From Rhynchopus sp. YZ270_cl-10 (lineage: Eukaryota; Euglenozoa; Diplonemea; Diplonemida; Diplonemidae), in the NCBI GenBank assembly GCA_964035575.1, contig OZ037867.1, positions 1,178,001-1,242,000 on the forward strand: a DNA stretch of 64,000 nucleotides, given 5' to 3'. Below are positions 21,921 to 33,639 of the stretch, one piece after another (positions within the stretch are counted from its first letter, which is position 1; each line of letters begins with the position of its first letter). A model generated the notes under the pieces. It searched no databases, was not told the DNA's origin, and was given only the letters and a program-made list of their open reading frames with translations. A program made the translations under genes and the position numbers.

Positions 21921-22980
21921 AAGTCCGTTATTTACACACTCCAAGCACGACAGACCGCACCGTGCACAGGGCGTTCGCCCCGGGGCGAAAAATATTTTTT
22001 TTCGTTAAAAAAATCTTTTCCTGAAAAAATGACATTTTATTTCGCCCCAGGGCTTCGCCCCACCGGGGCGAAACCCTGTATAAATAAATAAATAAATAAA
22101 AAAAGGGGGGGAAAAAAAAAATGAGAGAGAGATTTCTCCCCCCCAACCTGTCGACCCCCCCGGAGGGGGGGTCGCAGAGGGGGTGTCCACTGTACTCAAA
22201 ATCATCCGCAAACCCGCCTGCCGTGAAAGTAAGTTTCCCCAGCACTCCCGCTCGCTCCTCAATCCTGCAGTCTGCTGAAGGTGTCCCGTACCCCCTGTTA
22301 TAGAAGGTGTCACTACTCGTGTCAACTCTACCTTCAACGGCAGAGAGACGTTTTAGTTGATTGAAAATAATCAAACTAAGGATGAAGTCTCATATGACAG
22401 ATGCCTCTCTCTTGTACATCTGTTTGATTAAACAGCACAAAGAGACCCTCAGTGAGGGGGGGATTGATGAAATTCTCCATCGTTTTGCTGGTTTTAGTGC
22501 TGGGGAAGGGATCACGCGCAAATCGCAATTTTTTTTCGACCACTCAGTACCGGGGATTCACCCCCACGAACTAGCTTCTCTCCGGCGGGAAAATTTTTTT
22601 TGACCTATTTTAAGCACTAGTAAAAAAGCAAAAATTTCGGGTTTTTTGGCATTTCGCCACGATCAGGAAAAAACGATGGCGATAGCGAACGCCCTGACCG
22701 TGCACAGAAAAAAAAAATTTTTTTTTTGCACATGTCTGCATGCTTTTTTCTAAATCACGATCGCGATCGGGATTTTGGGGAAAAAAAAAAAAAAAGAAAA
22801 AAAAAAAAAAAAACCTGCAGTTGCAGGGATGTTGCTAAACCGCGTAGTGGAATTCCAAAATCCTTGAGAGGTCGTTTTTTTTACGGGAAATTTTACGTGG
22901 GAAAATCCTTTTTTTTCCGGGAAATTTTGAGGAGTCTTTTTTTACGGGAAAATTCTGTAGGGTTGACCCGGGAGGCTGTA
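21921..22980. other. no gene seen; hairpins and A/T tracts
   Basis: The stretch holds a GCCCCGG/CCGGGGC hairpin region (21970-22075), an (AAAT)n run at 22080-22100, CCCCCCCGGAGGGGGGG at about 22156-22172, and AAAAAAATTTTTTT palindromes near 22710 next to GTGCACAG words. No frame looks coding. Confidence 0.5.
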
Positions 22981-23831
22981 CCTTCAATTTTTTTTTTTGC
23001 TTGCGGCGCCAGTTTTCATTTTTTGCTCCGCAAAAAGGGTTCGTTGAGTGACTGCTCTGTGGTGTAAATAGCTATATTTTTACACCGTACCCTAATTTTT
23101 TTCGCCTGCGGCGCCATTTTATATTATTTTTTTTTGCTTCGCAAAAAAAAAATTCAGTTCCGTATGTTCCCGATGGTACTTGTCTTCTGAAGGAAAAGTA
23201 CAAAGTGAACGTGGGGGCAGTTTGCGTAGTTGCAAACTTTGCTGCATGTTGTGACCCCACCCCAATAAGGAGTGAGAAAGAAGGATATGGCCAAAGAAAA
23301 AAGTAGCGTACCGTGCGCCTGCGGCGCAAGCTTGCATTACACCCTTCTTATGACATAGTTTGGCTGCGAAAAAAGTGCAATTTTAAGCGCGATTTTGAAA
23401 TGTGGCGCGTACCGTGGCTTCGCCAGAACGCGGTTTTCTCGAAGTTTTCTTGGAAAATGGGGACACTCTCGCACGGGTTTTGGAGGCTGCACCGGTAGTG
23501 CACTCCCCGTCTTTGGTTGCTGTTGAACAAGGATTCTCTCTCCTGACTACATCTACGCAAAGAGACGCCACCGCCTTTCTCACAGCACTATTGAGAAGCT
23601 GATGGTTCTTCATGAACAGGCACCGAGTTTAACAACGAAAAGATGGGGAATATTCTTGAACACGCTGTTGCCTTGTTTCTCAGCACAAGCGTAACAGGTT
23701 CAAGAGAAAACGGAGGTGTTCCTGCTGATGGCGGAGGAGTTGGAAGACTTCGCTCCCCGTATTTGCTTTCGGAATTGAGCTTCTGAGGACCTTTTTCGCG
23801 CGCAGCGCGAATTTTTTTTTTTCCAAAACTG
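22981..23831. repeat. dispersed repeat with GCCTGCGGCGC and GTGGCTTCGCC mini-palindromes, left part
   Basis: The block contains CGTACCGTGCGCCTGCGGCGC-type and GCGTACCGTGGCTTCGCC words also found at 11313, 25370-25590, 37140-37260 and 38555-38770. Its right end (GAGCTTCTGAGGACC, CGCGCGCAGCGCG) parallels 11480-11530. The 23832-24903 element splits this repeat. Confidence 0.65.
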
Positions 23832-24903
23832 CATACATTGAAATCCCGGGGAGTCACGGGGAGTTTGGCAAAAAATCAAAAAAAACGAACTCCCCGTGAG
23901 TGTTTTTTTGGTTTCGAGAGTTTTCGAGAGTGTTTTTTTTTTTTTTACGGAGAGTTTTCGCGATTAATCGCGACAAAATTCGCGATTAATCCCCGGGAGT
24001 AAAATCGCGATTTTTTGTAGCATTTTACCCCAAACACAACCGTACACACCTGGTGCTATCCGCATCTGACCTGTGCCTACCTGGGCACACGTTCAGTCTA
24101 CGTACTCACATTACACCTACCGATTGATTCGCAAAATGCACCCACCACGACAGAGGGGTGATAAGCCTCGCGGCTTTAGGCGGCACAGTGGTGGCGGACA
24201 TGAGCAAACGAGCCCACAGGTCGATCACAAATGCGACGGGTTAATTCCGCGCTTGGGAATTATCCACACCTGTTTAAGATATAATTACGCTTAAATTACT
24301 CTGGGCGAAAAATGGTACACCATACCAGCAGGGAAGCATACCACCACATGTAAGCAGGGCTATTTTAAATATGGGGATAAGGAACAAGAAAAGGGTGAAA
24401 ACGGGTCGAGGCTTCCCGCCGCAGGCGGAAATTTTTAGATGCCGTGCACTTTTCCAGGTGGTTTGAAGAGTGATCTGACCATATTGTCCCAGTATAGCAG
24501 TACACCCAATAAATCCATTGGAGAAGGAACATTGCACTTTTGACCACCACAGAATACATGTTGCCAGCCACACCACTAAAGTACAAAAACCCCCTCGGAA
24601 CGTAGTGAGAGCTTGTGAAAAATCTCTCCCCGTTCATAGATGGCCCAGTTTTCGAGATTTTTTCATAAATTCGCGATTAATCGCAAATTTTTATTTTATA
24701 AATTGGAGAGTTTTCGAGAGTATTTTTTTTAAATCGGGGAGTATTGGAGAGTTTTGGAGAGTTTTTTTTTAAATTGGAGAGTTTTCGAGAGTTTTTCACA
24801 AATTCGCGATTAATCGCGAATTTTTTTTCTTTTTTTTTAATCGCTAAAACTCTCGAAAACACCAGTGGAGAGTCTCCGCGACTCCCGGGGATTTCAATGT
24901 ATG
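23832..24903. mobile_element. 1.07-kb TIR element with 6-bp target duplication
   Basis: The termini are near-perfect inverted repeats starting CATACATTGAAATCCC (left; right terminus read inwards CATACATTGAAATCCCCGGG). AAACTG flanks the element at 23826-23831 and 24904-24909. The interior has many copies of CGCGATTAATCGCG and GAGAGTTTTCGAGAG, plausible transposase-binding repeats, and no gene. Superfamily is uncertain. Confidence 0.8.
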
Positions 24904-24909
24904 AAACTG

Positions 24910-25640
24910 GTGCTTTCGGAAGTCGGTCAACGACCTGTCAATATCAAGGGGTGTGTGTATAGAGTCCCTGTGTCAGCGACCTGTCAGCGACCTGTCAATA
25001 TCGACCCCTCCCGGAGCACCAAAAACGAAAGAAATTGGACGTGGGGTTCTCAAAATTTTCGGGGAAAACGGCATATTTAGCGATAAGTGTGTTCGAAACG
25101 TATCATGTGGGCAAAAAAAATTATGATTTTCACCACCAGACATGGACCAGGGTCGAAAAATGTACCTTTTTCCCGTGTAAAAAAACCCGTAAAAAAACCC
25201 GAATTCCAAGCCCAAAAAGTGCGATTTTCGTAACTGTTTAGCGTCAGGTCTGTGCAGTTGTGCAAATTAGTACATGTGGGTTTGGTATTTTTTCAGAAGT
25301 GGTGCCACCACGTTCCGCAAGGAGCCCGATCTGTCAAAATAAGCACTTTTCAAAAAAAAAAAGTAGCGTACCGTGCGCCTGCGGCGCAGCTAAATTACGA
25401 GGTAGCCTACAGCTCTGTTGCGTACCGTGGCTTCGCCAGAATATTTCGTTGTCAAAATATGGAAGTAAAATTGATGGCAATACTTTATTGAGGCGCCGAT
25501 TTCCCGCGGTGCGCATTTTCCTGATGAGTAATTACCAACGACAGTGCCATTTTTTCTGGAAACATTTTTATAAATGTTGCGTACCGTGGCTTCGCCAGGA
25601 ACCTTTCGATGCCATGACCGCCGGTTCTTACTTACTATTA
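24910..25640. repeat. dispersed repeat with GTGGCTTCGCC mini-palindromes, right part
   Basis: This continues the repeat interrupted at 23832, with CGGCATATTTAGCGATAAGT also found at 11587. GCGTACCGTGGCTTCGCC occurs at about 25420 and 25578 and GTGCGCCTGCGGCGC near 25373. GACCTGTCAATATC or shorter forms repeat three times at 24930-25010. No gene is seen. Confidence 0.6.
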
Positions 25641-26062
25641 ATGTACTGAGGTTACTGATCAGAAGGCTGACACCCACTACGACTTGTGGTTCACCCTCCC
25701 CACTCGCCCCTCGATTTTATGCATCAGAGGGGAGAAAGCGCCTCACTTCGCCGCACTGGCAGGGAGTCGCGCGCGCGAAGCGCGCGCAGCGACCGCTTTT
25801 ACGGGGCGAAAGCTCGGGACCCCAAATCACCCCCGTTTGGCCAAAAGGGGGATTGACGAGTGCCCTGCCCCTGCTGGAAAAATCGGAAAAATCGGAAAAA
25901 TTGAAAATTTTTCGGCAGGGTTTTTTTTGTGGGGGGGTGAGGGGGGGTCTCGCCCCCCCCCAGGATTTTTTTCAGGATTCTGGGGGCAGGGCTATCGGTA
26001 AGAGATATGAAATATGATCGCCTTTTTTCGGAATTTTTTTTTTTTTTTTTTTTTTTTTACCA
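25641..26062. other. no gene seen; GC-rich hairpin and homopolymers
   Basis: Contains GCGCGCGCGAAGCGCGCGC at about 25768-25788, CCCCGTTTGGCCAAAAGGGG, and long T and G runs before 26062. The frames crossing it do not resemble a protein family. Confidence 0.5.
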
Positions 26063-29000
26063 CACGGTGGAGTCTACCCGGGGGGGAGTTACTCTTTTGG
26101 GGTGTCGGATTAGGGGGACTCCATAGTCCCCCTAGGGGGACTATAGAGTCCCCCTAGGTGGACTCTTTTGGTGGGTTCTTGTGGGTTGTGGGGGCTGGTG
26201 CTGGCAGGTATGTACACACCAGGGGGGTGGTGAGGGTCCCAGATGGGGCCCAGGGAGGTAAAAGGTCATGTTATGCATATCATTGCACAGTTTACACAGT
26301 GCAAACTGTTGTTTGCCATTAGATGCGATACAATGACAGAGTCTTGTTGCTTATTTCCTTTCAGTCCTCAGTTCACTATGTATTTTATTATTTTTGCTAC
26401 CTATTTGCCGCGTATTACGTACGTACCTAAGATGTATGTCTCTAGCATTTCATGAACTATGAAAATGCCTGGTTTAGTTTGTTAAACACAGCATGCCCAA
26501 GCGAGCCGGGCAGTCCTACAAACTTCTCGTAGTCGTTGGTGGTACGCTGTGGTCTGCGGTGCCTCCCACAACACGTCCTGACCGTGCGACATGTAGTCGC
26601 ACCGGTGATCACCTTTGCTGCCTTCCAGTGGAGCACGAGGGTGGCTCGTCCTAAGCTGAGTGGAGGTTGTTCACTGAAGAGTCTGGCTGGCTCATCAGTT
26701 GGTGCATGCGTCGCCTCACCAGTTTCTCCATCACCTTCGACACACTGCCGGTAAGGGAGATCGGGCGGTACGACGAGGGTCAGTCATGTCTTTCCCTTTT
26801 TTGTGCAGTGGCATAGCGTCTTGTAGTGCAGTGTGCCCAGGATCGGTGGTGCGCGTTCACGTCCCCGCAACCACCACCTTCCCTTGTGTGGGCAGTTCTG
26901 AAACGTTGCCATCGGCACGTAGTGTGTCATTTTTGTGCAGGCCTGCCGCACTTGGCCTGTGCATATTGCAGAATCGCACACCTTCCACTTCGAAGGCGAG
27001 TCTCTCCGTCACGCTGCTCTCTGGAGAAGTGAAGATGTGTTTGTATGTGCGTGTGGTGCGGACGTAGATGCCGCCTCCCGATGCCGTCGCCCCCTTCGCA
27101 CGCTTTTGGATACGCATGCGTTTGTATCATACATAATGTATACGTCGAAGCCAATGTCGCCTGTCTGGCTCGCTTTGAGTTCCTTAAGGCAGACAACGTC
27201 GTACTCTTTTTGGGCGAGCAGTAGAGTAACACACTCTTCGTGCGAGAGAGAGCAGAGCAACGTCAGGTCTTCGTCATACACAGAGACGCCGTCTTTGCCA
27301 TACGAGACAACAACACTGCCACAGGAGAACAAGGTCCACGAAGCGCAGTCGACTTTGCGGACCACCTCCCCACCCGGAAGTGCAACCTTGAGAAGGCAAT
27401 CCCCACAAGGCAGGTAGCAGCGTGTCTTGCACTGAGAGATGGCAGGCGCACCGTACACATTATTGTCCGCATCAATCAAATGAGAAGACAGGCTCGTAGG
27501 TTTCTGTGTCGAAGCCGCCAACATGCCCACGCCTGCTACTATAGATGCAGAGCGTTCCACAACGCGACAGTGACCCGTTGTCTCCCGTATGCGTTACACT
27601 GTACTGAGCAGGACACTTGATGTCGGCCAAGCGAGGGCGGGCAAGCACAACCTGCACCCCTGCATCAAACGCCGTGTCCTGCAGACGGCACGTCAGCTTC
27701 TGCTCGTGTCGTTTGTGTCAATCCGTTGATGTTGTCGGAGAGACACTTGAGGGGTTTGGGTCCGGGGTTAGGGAGCGTGGAGTGCATCCCAGTTGTGGAG
27801 GTGGCAGAGACCTCTTGAGAAGGGGTCTTTGCTGTCATCGCAGTGTCTTGGTTGGTGGTGACGGTGAGCTGTGCCGTCACGCTATCTGCTGCTTCAGTTC
27901 CACCAGCTGTCGCAGAAGGTCGAGGTTCTGCCTCTGCAGCTCCTCCCTCGACTCCTCTCCCTCGGCTGCAGTGGTCGTGTTGCTGCTATTTTGTTTGTGC
28001 AATGAACGAAGCAACTTTACTTACCTACCGATCCTACTATTTCTTTTGCCCCCTTTTTTCCGGCTTGCATTGCCGTTTCGCCTCAGGCTTGGCGCTGTCG
28101 GGTGTGGCCGGGCCCGCCCTCTTCCTGCTTCTGAATCGGTGACCAGGCTGGGCCTGGCAAGCCATCACCGGCTTCCCTTGATGACACATGCGTCTTTGGG
28201 GACGGGTGAAGCAAGGTCTTCCCAGTGCTCGGCACGGTCTGCGTTGCGCACGCGAGGCCGCTGTTGTTAAGTGCGGCGACAAAGTCCGCGGTTGGGTGGT
28301 CTTTGGGCCCGCATGAGGAGCGACTTCTGGCGGCGCATGCGCTGCGTTCCTGGACGGGGCGTACGACAAGCCCAAAATATTTGGGTGAGGCGATCATCAC
28401 CCTCCCGTGATGCAGCAATGCTGCTTCACGAGCCTTGAGGCTGTGCTCCGGCTCAGCCACACCACCCTCTCGCGTGAGGCTGCCTGCGGCCTCATCCTCA
28501 GCACGCCGTCGATGCCCGATACGTGACGGAGGTCGGTGTCGGGGTGCACCTCCACGAGCAGTCGCATCAGCAGGCGGGTGTTCTTGCAATCGCGTGCTGC
28601 AGTCACGGAGGTATCCACGATGTGATTTCGCAAGCCATTTGCGTGCGGTCTTCTCGGGGGTCTTCTGCCAGGCGGGGTGGTCGCTAGCGTCCTTTAACAC
28701 CGCTCGCACATCTGTGGTGTAGCCACCCAGGTGCATCGACCTGAGTATGTTGGAGTGGAGTGCGGAGAGCGACTGTATATATGGCGATGTAGGTGCCTGC
28801 CTGGCGCACATGATGAAGGTGCTGGTGGGGGGAGGCCCAGGAGGGGCTGCTGCCGTAGAGGGACTCCATCATCACGACAGCGACCGAGGGTCCATCCCTG
28901 GAGTTGGGGTGGGTCTGGATGGTTGTAGGCCGTCGCCTTATCCAGTATGGCGACGGCTCCTTCTCTCGGCACGTCTCCCGTGCGCAGCTGCTCTCATAGC

Positions 29001-29369
29001 TATACATTTCAAACATGCAAACCACATCAGGCGTTAACAACTGAGGACTGAAAGGAAATAAGCAACAAGACTCTGTCATTGTATCGCATCTAATGGCAAA
29101 CAACAGTTTGCACTGTATAAACTGTGCAATGATACGCATAACATGACCTTTTACCTCCCTGGGCCCCATCTGGGACCCTCACCACCCCCCTGGTGTGTAC
29201 ATACCTGTCAGCACCAGCCCCCACAACCCACAAGAACCCACCAAAAGAGTCCACCTAGGGGGACTATAGTCCCCCTAGGGGGACTCTATAGTCCCCCTAG
29301 GGGGACTCTTTGAGTCCCCCTTTAAGTCCCCCCCAAAGAGTAACTCCCCCCCGGGTAGACTCCACCGTG
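26063..29369. mobile_element. 3.3-kb element with TIRs of about 310 bp
   Basis: The left end CACGGTGGAGTCTACCCGGG is matched by the right end in inverted orientation, and the arms stay alignable for about 300 bp. They share AGGGGGACTATAGTCCCCCT palindromes and a block ending GCAACAAGACTCTGTCATTG. The interior is a decayed LINE on the minus strand and no transposase is seen. A 627-bp right-end copy lies at 36127-36753. Confidence 0.85.
26490..28830 (-). pseudogene. decayed LINE, related to the intact one at 12598
   Basis: On the minus strand, PNPGPKPLKCLSDNINGL (about 27725-27780) matches the intact LINE's PNPGPLRCLCWNINGL; EYDVVCLKELKAS (near 27195) and VTERLAFEVEGVRF (near 27010) match later endonuclease stretches. 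SSYRPISLTGSVSKVMEKLV (near 26760) is reverse-transcriptase sequence. The span between endonuclease and this piece is far too short, so much of ORF2 is deleted, and the right part of the polymerase and RNase H are missing. An upstream frame (28083-28811) may be ORF1-derived. Frames are broken in several places. NPGP is retained. Confidence 0.8.
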
Positions 29370-29570
29370 CAGCCAAAATACGGTCATTTTGGTCATACCA
29401 CGGTGTATGTAGTAGCTAGAACGACGTACACAGTCAATTTCCTGTGTGATTTCCTTCACAAAAAAAAATTTTTTTTTGTGAAAAATTGGTCAAAAATCGA
29501 CTTGTCTGTGGTAAAAACCACGAAAAATTGGCTGCGCAAAACCGCGTTTTAGACCCCCATAGGAGGCTAC
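29370..29570. repeat. dispersed 'CAAAATACGG' repeat, partial copy
   Basis: Begins CAGCCAAAATACGGTCATTT as in the copies near 8035 and 35990, then runs through an AAAAAAATTTTTTT palindrome. No coding content. Confidence 0.7.
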
Positions 29571-29577
29571 GTCAAAT

Positions 29578-29870
29578 CTCAGTTAATACCAGTTAATACC
29601 AGTAAATATCAGTTTTTTTTCCAAGCTGGGAAAAGTAGTTGTCGAAAAAAAAAATTTTTTTCCCAGAAATTTTTTTTCGACAACTACTTTTCCAAGACTG
29701 AGAAAAACTGATATTTACTGGTATTGTCCTGCATTGGTTTTTACTCTATGACGTACCCCTACCGGTATTTTCTCAGGCTTGGAAAAGTAGATGTCGAGAA
29801 ATTTTTTTTCAAAAAAAAAATTTTTTTTTTGAAAAATTTGACAACTACTTTTTCTAAATATATCTGTAAC
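29578..29870. repeat. two adjacent hairpins with TTGTCGAAAAAAA arms
   Basis: The first hairpin (about 29590-29725) has arms AAATATCAGTTTTTTTTCCA and the complement TGAGAAAAACTGATATTT, with inner AAAGTAGTTGTCGAAA and TTTCGACAACTACTTT. A second, less perfect one follows at about 29770-29855. No gene. Confidence 0.75.
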
Positions 29871-30025
29871 CTCGCTCTCTTTTACGGCAGGTAACCGGTT
29901 GAGGTGATACTTCCGGACTGAGGAAGGGCATTCTTTTACTTTTTTATTTGCCTGGCGGGGGTACGGGGCGGCCTCTTGCTAGTTTGTTTTTATTTGTAGT
30001 CTTTTGTTGGTTTAGGGGCGTGGCT
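29871..30025 (-). repeat. SINE-like dispersed repeat, copy 1
   Basis: It contains TTTTACGGCAGGTAACCGG, TGATACTTCCGGACTGAGGA and TTTTGTTGGTTTAGGGG, and is the inverted counterpart of 34108-34305, which ends in an A-run in the opposite direction. RNA polymerase III boxes are not convincing, so 'SINE-like' is tentative. Confidence 0.5.
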
Positions 30026-30119
30026 GACGACACGATGAACCTCCTTGGCTCAAAGCTGTTAACGCCGTCTAGCCAGGCCTGGCTGTACACTCTAGTCTAT
30101 AAAAGGGGGGGGGGGGGGA

Positions 30120-31320
30120 TAGGGGGTGCGACTCCCGTATAAAATTTTCAGATAATAATTCCTCACGGTATATCAGGCCATTTCCAAGACACCTCCGGGC
30201 GGAAAACACCCCAGAAGTGGGTCAGAAACGCCCTGTGGCCCGAAAATTCATGCTAAGGGCGACCCAGAATATGCTAAAATGCAAAACAATAGTGAAAAAG
30301 TGGCTTTTTGACGGTTTTGGCCATGTTGGGTAAAACGGCCATTTTTGGTGAAAAAAGTCAAAAAAACAGCAAAATTTCGACATCATGACAGCTGCTTGGG
30401 CACCAAACTACCCCAGGGAGGTCCTGTGAGTCCATTCCGACCTGTTTTGGACACTTTGGGTACTTTTTTTGGCCATTTTTTGGTGTTTTTGTGGTAAAAA
30501 ACGTCCTATGATAGTCCTATACTAATCGCAAGACGCCGTTTGTCCCACAGTCTGGACCAATATGGGGGCCCACAAATGGGTAAAAAACACCGAAAAAGCA
30601 CTCCAGGAACCCAGATAGTGCCAAATATCCACCAGACACCCACCCAAACACCGCAGAAACACCACAGAAAGTCGTCTTGAACAACACACTTTTTTCAAAA
30701 AGGTCGTCAGACAGGCTCCATAATAGCCTTTTTGAAAAAAGTGTGTTTTTCAAGACGACTTTCTGTGGTGTTTCTGCGGTGTTTGGGTGGGTGTCTGGTG
30801 GATATTTGGCACTATCTGGGTTCCTGGAGTGCTTTTTCGGTGTTTTTTACCCATTTGTGGGCCCCCATATTGGTCCAGACTGTGGGACAAACGGCGTCTT
30901 GCGATTAGTATAGGACTATCATAGGACGTTTTTTACCACAAAAACACCAAAAAATGGCCAAAAAAAGTACCCAAAGTGTCCAAAACAGGTCGGAATGGAC
31001 TCACAGGACCTCCCTGGGGTAGTTTGGTGCCCAAGCAGCTGTCATGATGTCGAAATTTTGCTGTTTTTTTGACTTTTTTCACCAAAAATGGCCGTTTTAC
31101 CCAACATGGCCAAAACCGTCAAAAAGCCACTTTTTCACTATTGTTTTGCATTTTAGCATATTCTGGGTCGCCCTTAGCATGAATTTTCGGGCCACAGGGT
31201 GTTTCTGACCCACTTCTGGGGTGTTTTCCGCCCGGAGGTGTCTTGGAAATGGCCTGATATACCGTGAGGAATTATTATCTGAATTGCTCCCGGCTATAAA
31301 CAGTGGAGTCGCTGACCCTA
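30120..31320. mobile_element. 1.2-kb fold-back element with 0.55-kb arms
   Basis: Almost the whole element is one inverted repeat: arms about 30150-30705 and 30735-31285 with a short loop near 30720. Both termini begin TAGGG and share GCGACTCC within the first 20 bp. G tracts lie outside both ends (30105-30118 and from 31321). Arm sequence recurs at about 47782-48340 inside the transposase-bearing element, suggesting this is its non-autonomous relative. A 78-codon frame in each arm is a symmetry effect. Confidence 0.9.
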
Positions 31321-31370
31321 GGGGGGGGGGGAGGGAGGGAAACGAAAAGTGAAAAGTGGAAAAATGGTGT

Positions 31371-31643
31371 CTATGGGGCGGTCCGACGACGCGTCTGCAC
31401 AAGACTCCGCAGGCGATTGCACAGCTCCGCCGTCTTCTTCAGCTCCCTCGGGCTCAACATCGGCTTCACCGCAGATCTCCACCGCCCACAGTACTCGAAA
31501 GCCTCCGCTGCCGTCAGTCCGTACCCACCTTGGGAGCTGAAGTGAGTGGTATTGGGATAGAACAATCTCTCCCACTCTTCGGCCGTCTCTGGAGTAGGCA
31601 AGTCAAACCCGGGGCAGGGCGCTATGTCATTCCATACCGGCAC
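31371..31643 (-). CDS. unrecognised open frame, candidate exon
   Basis: A frame of about 90 codons runs VPVWNDIAPCPGFDLPTPET ... SPRELKKTAELCNRLRSL and ends at a stop at 31371. Its composition is that of an ordinary soluble helical protein, not of a repeat. No ATG opens it, but a pyrimidine-rich stretch ending in TTTTTAAG lies just upstream on this strand, a plausible 3' splice site. I do not recognise the family. Confidence 0.35.
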   Translation of the reverse strand: MPVWNDIAPCPGFDLPTPETAEEWERLFYPNTTHFSSQGGYGLTAAEAFEYCGRWRSAVKPMLSPRELKKTAELCNRLRSLVQTRRRTAP

Positions 31644-31689
31644 AGAGTTCGGGAGGGCTTAAAAAGGGGGTAAAATTTTCACGAAATAT

Positions 31690-32105
31690 GAACCCACACC
31701 CAAATGGGTAAAAAAGTACTTTTTTTTTTTCAAAAAAAAAAAAGTACTTTTTTTTTCCATTTTTCGTCACGTACTTTTTTCATACATGTTGGTACGTACG
31801 TAAAACGCGCAAAAAACGCGCAAAAAACGTACAAAAAACACAAAAACGTACTACGTTTTTCAAAAATAATCAAAATAATCACTTTTTAATACAACATTAC
31901 AGCAAAAATAATATTTTTGCTCTGTGTTTTTGGTACGTTTTAGTACGTTTTTTTGCGCGTTTTTGTTACGTTTTTGTGACGTTTTTTATTAAAAACATTT
32001 TTTGATTATTTTGCGCGTTTTTTTATTATTTTTGCGCGTTTTACGTACGTACCAACATGTATGTTTTTTACTTTTTTTTTTTTAAAAAAAGTACGTGAAG
32101 TACTT
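31690..32105. mobile_element. small palindromic element with ACGTACG-rich arms
   Basis: Arms around 31768-31830 (ACATGTTGGTACGTACGT, AAAACGCGCAAAAAA) are inverted near 32030-32095. The centre is A/T-rich with AATAATATTATT-like sequence. About 330-410 bp with no gene. A GTACTTTTTTTTT hairpin forms the left edge. Confidence 0.7.
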
Positions 32106-32109
32106 TCTA

Positions 32110-32394
32110 CATCCATGGCAATTTTCAGGTGAAAAAAAATTTTTTTTTTCGAAAAAAATTTGGCCCCCTGGGGTGGGTCTTGGGGCACCGAAAAATGCCA
32201 AAAAACGCAAAAATCGGCTGTTTTGACCATCTGTGGTTACACCATATACACGTCTCTGAACAAGCCTATTCTATACCCAAAAGTGGCTAGGCAAGGCCGT
32301 GTTTGACCAAAAAAAAAAATTTTTTTTTTCAAAAAAATCGAGTTTTCGTCACCTGTGGGTGGTCGTAGGATCGAAATTTGCGAAAAATTTTCAC
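32110..32394 (-). repeat. dispersed 'CAAAATACGG'-family repeat, inverted partial copy
   Basis: Shares GGCCCCCTGGGGTGGG, CTGTGGTTACACCATATACA, CTCTGAACAAGCCTAT and CACCTGTGGGTGGTCGTAGG with 33800-34025 and 34420-34510. Short A/T palindromes mark its edges. No coding content. Confidence 0.7.
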
Positions 32395-33058
32395 TTTTCC
32401 CAACCTTCCTGTATACACGCGTCAGCAACCAATACAGGTAGTGTATTGAAATGATTCTGGGGGGGGGTAAGGGGTCTAATTTTAATTTCGTCGATTTTGA
32501 GAAAATTTTTGGCCAAAAATGGGCCCCACGTATAAGGAACCGGGCTCATATTTCTCAAAATTTAAGTGGTCAAAAAATTGTCCAATTTTCCGAAATGACC
32601 CCACCGCTGCACGGGCGGAGCCCGAAAATGCAAATAAGCCACTTTTTGGTTTCATTGAAATGATGCGGCTGACACTGAGGAATTATGGTTTACGGGGTCC
32701 CATTGAGGGGGCGAACCCTTTTTAATTTTTCCCAACCTTCCTGTATACACGCGTCAGCAACCAATACAGGTAGTGTATTGAAATGATTCTGGGGGGGGGT
32801 AAGGGGTCTAATTTTAATTTCGTCGATTTTGAGAAAATTTTTGGCCAAAAATGGGCCCCACGTATAAGGAACCGGGCTCATATTTCTCAAAATTTAAGTG
32901 GTCAAAAAATTGTCCAATTTTCCGAAATGACCCCACCGCTGCACGGGCGGAGCCCAAAAATGCAAATAAGCCACTTTTTGGTTTCATTGAAATGATGCGG
33001 CTGACACTGAGGAATTATGGTTTACGGGGTCCCATTGAGGGGGCGAACCCTTTTTAAT
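32395..33058 (+). repeat. 332-bp tandem duplication (two copies)
   Basis: Two head-to-tail copies, 32395-32726 and 32727-33058, are almost identical; one visible difference is GAGCCCGAAAATG against GAGCCCAAAAATG. Each contains the common phrase GACCCCACCGCTGCACGGGC. The low divergence points to a recent duplication. No gene. Confidence 0.9.
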
Positions 33059-33266
33059 TTTTTGTTCTCTTGAAATGTGTAATTTCATGTTTTCGCGAGA
33101 AAAATACGAACTGATCCTACAAGGGTTGAAGGAAGGTGTGTGAAAACAATAATAACAAGAACAACTAATTGCTAAGAAAAAAAATGGGGTGTGATGTGGA
33201 AAACTCCGCGCGATTTTCGAAACCACCATAGCATCCTGGAGATTTTCTGGAGGTGCTGATGTGACG

Positions 33267-33434
33267 ATGCCTGGTGCGATCGACGACGTGTTGTCGTCTG
33301 TGCATTATGTGTTCCTTCCGCACTGCTCTGATGACGACGACGATGCGTGGGAGCCTGTGGACGACTACGAGCTGGAACATGCCGAGGCCGCCCGAGCGAA
33401 TGGTTATCGAGCCTGCCGAGACTACGTCCAATAG
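33267..33434 (+). CDS. small acidic ORF, possible first exon
   Basis: ATG at 33267 opens 55 codons beginning MPGAIDDVLSSVHYVFLPHC, followed by five aspartates and WEPVDDYELEHAEAA. A second non-repetitive stretch in another frame (VSDAGIPVGPAYEERFSIPA, about 33485-33545) follows, hinting at a spliced short gene or the N-terminal part of a transposase. No family is recognised. Confidence 0.3.
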   Translation: MPGAIDDVLSSVHYVFLPHCSDDDDDAWEPVDDYELEHAEAARANGYRACRDYVQ

Positions 33435-33639
33435 CGCGATCGAGCAGATGGTGCTGGACGAAGAGGACAGCCCCACTGTTTAAAAGTTTCAGATGCAGGC
33501 ATCCCAGTGGGTCCAGCGTACGAAGAGCGTTTTAGCATACCTGCAGAAGAGCAGAATGCTGGCGTGTTGTAGATTATATTTTTTTCAGAGTGGAGTTCCA
33601 CAGCACGCCCGGTTTTTTTTCCGATAGCAATTACTTGTT

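Noticed and set aside
30517-30913. Matching 78-codon frames on both strands
   Set aside because: They are the two arms of one fold-back, so the identity follows from the palindrome and not from selection on protein.
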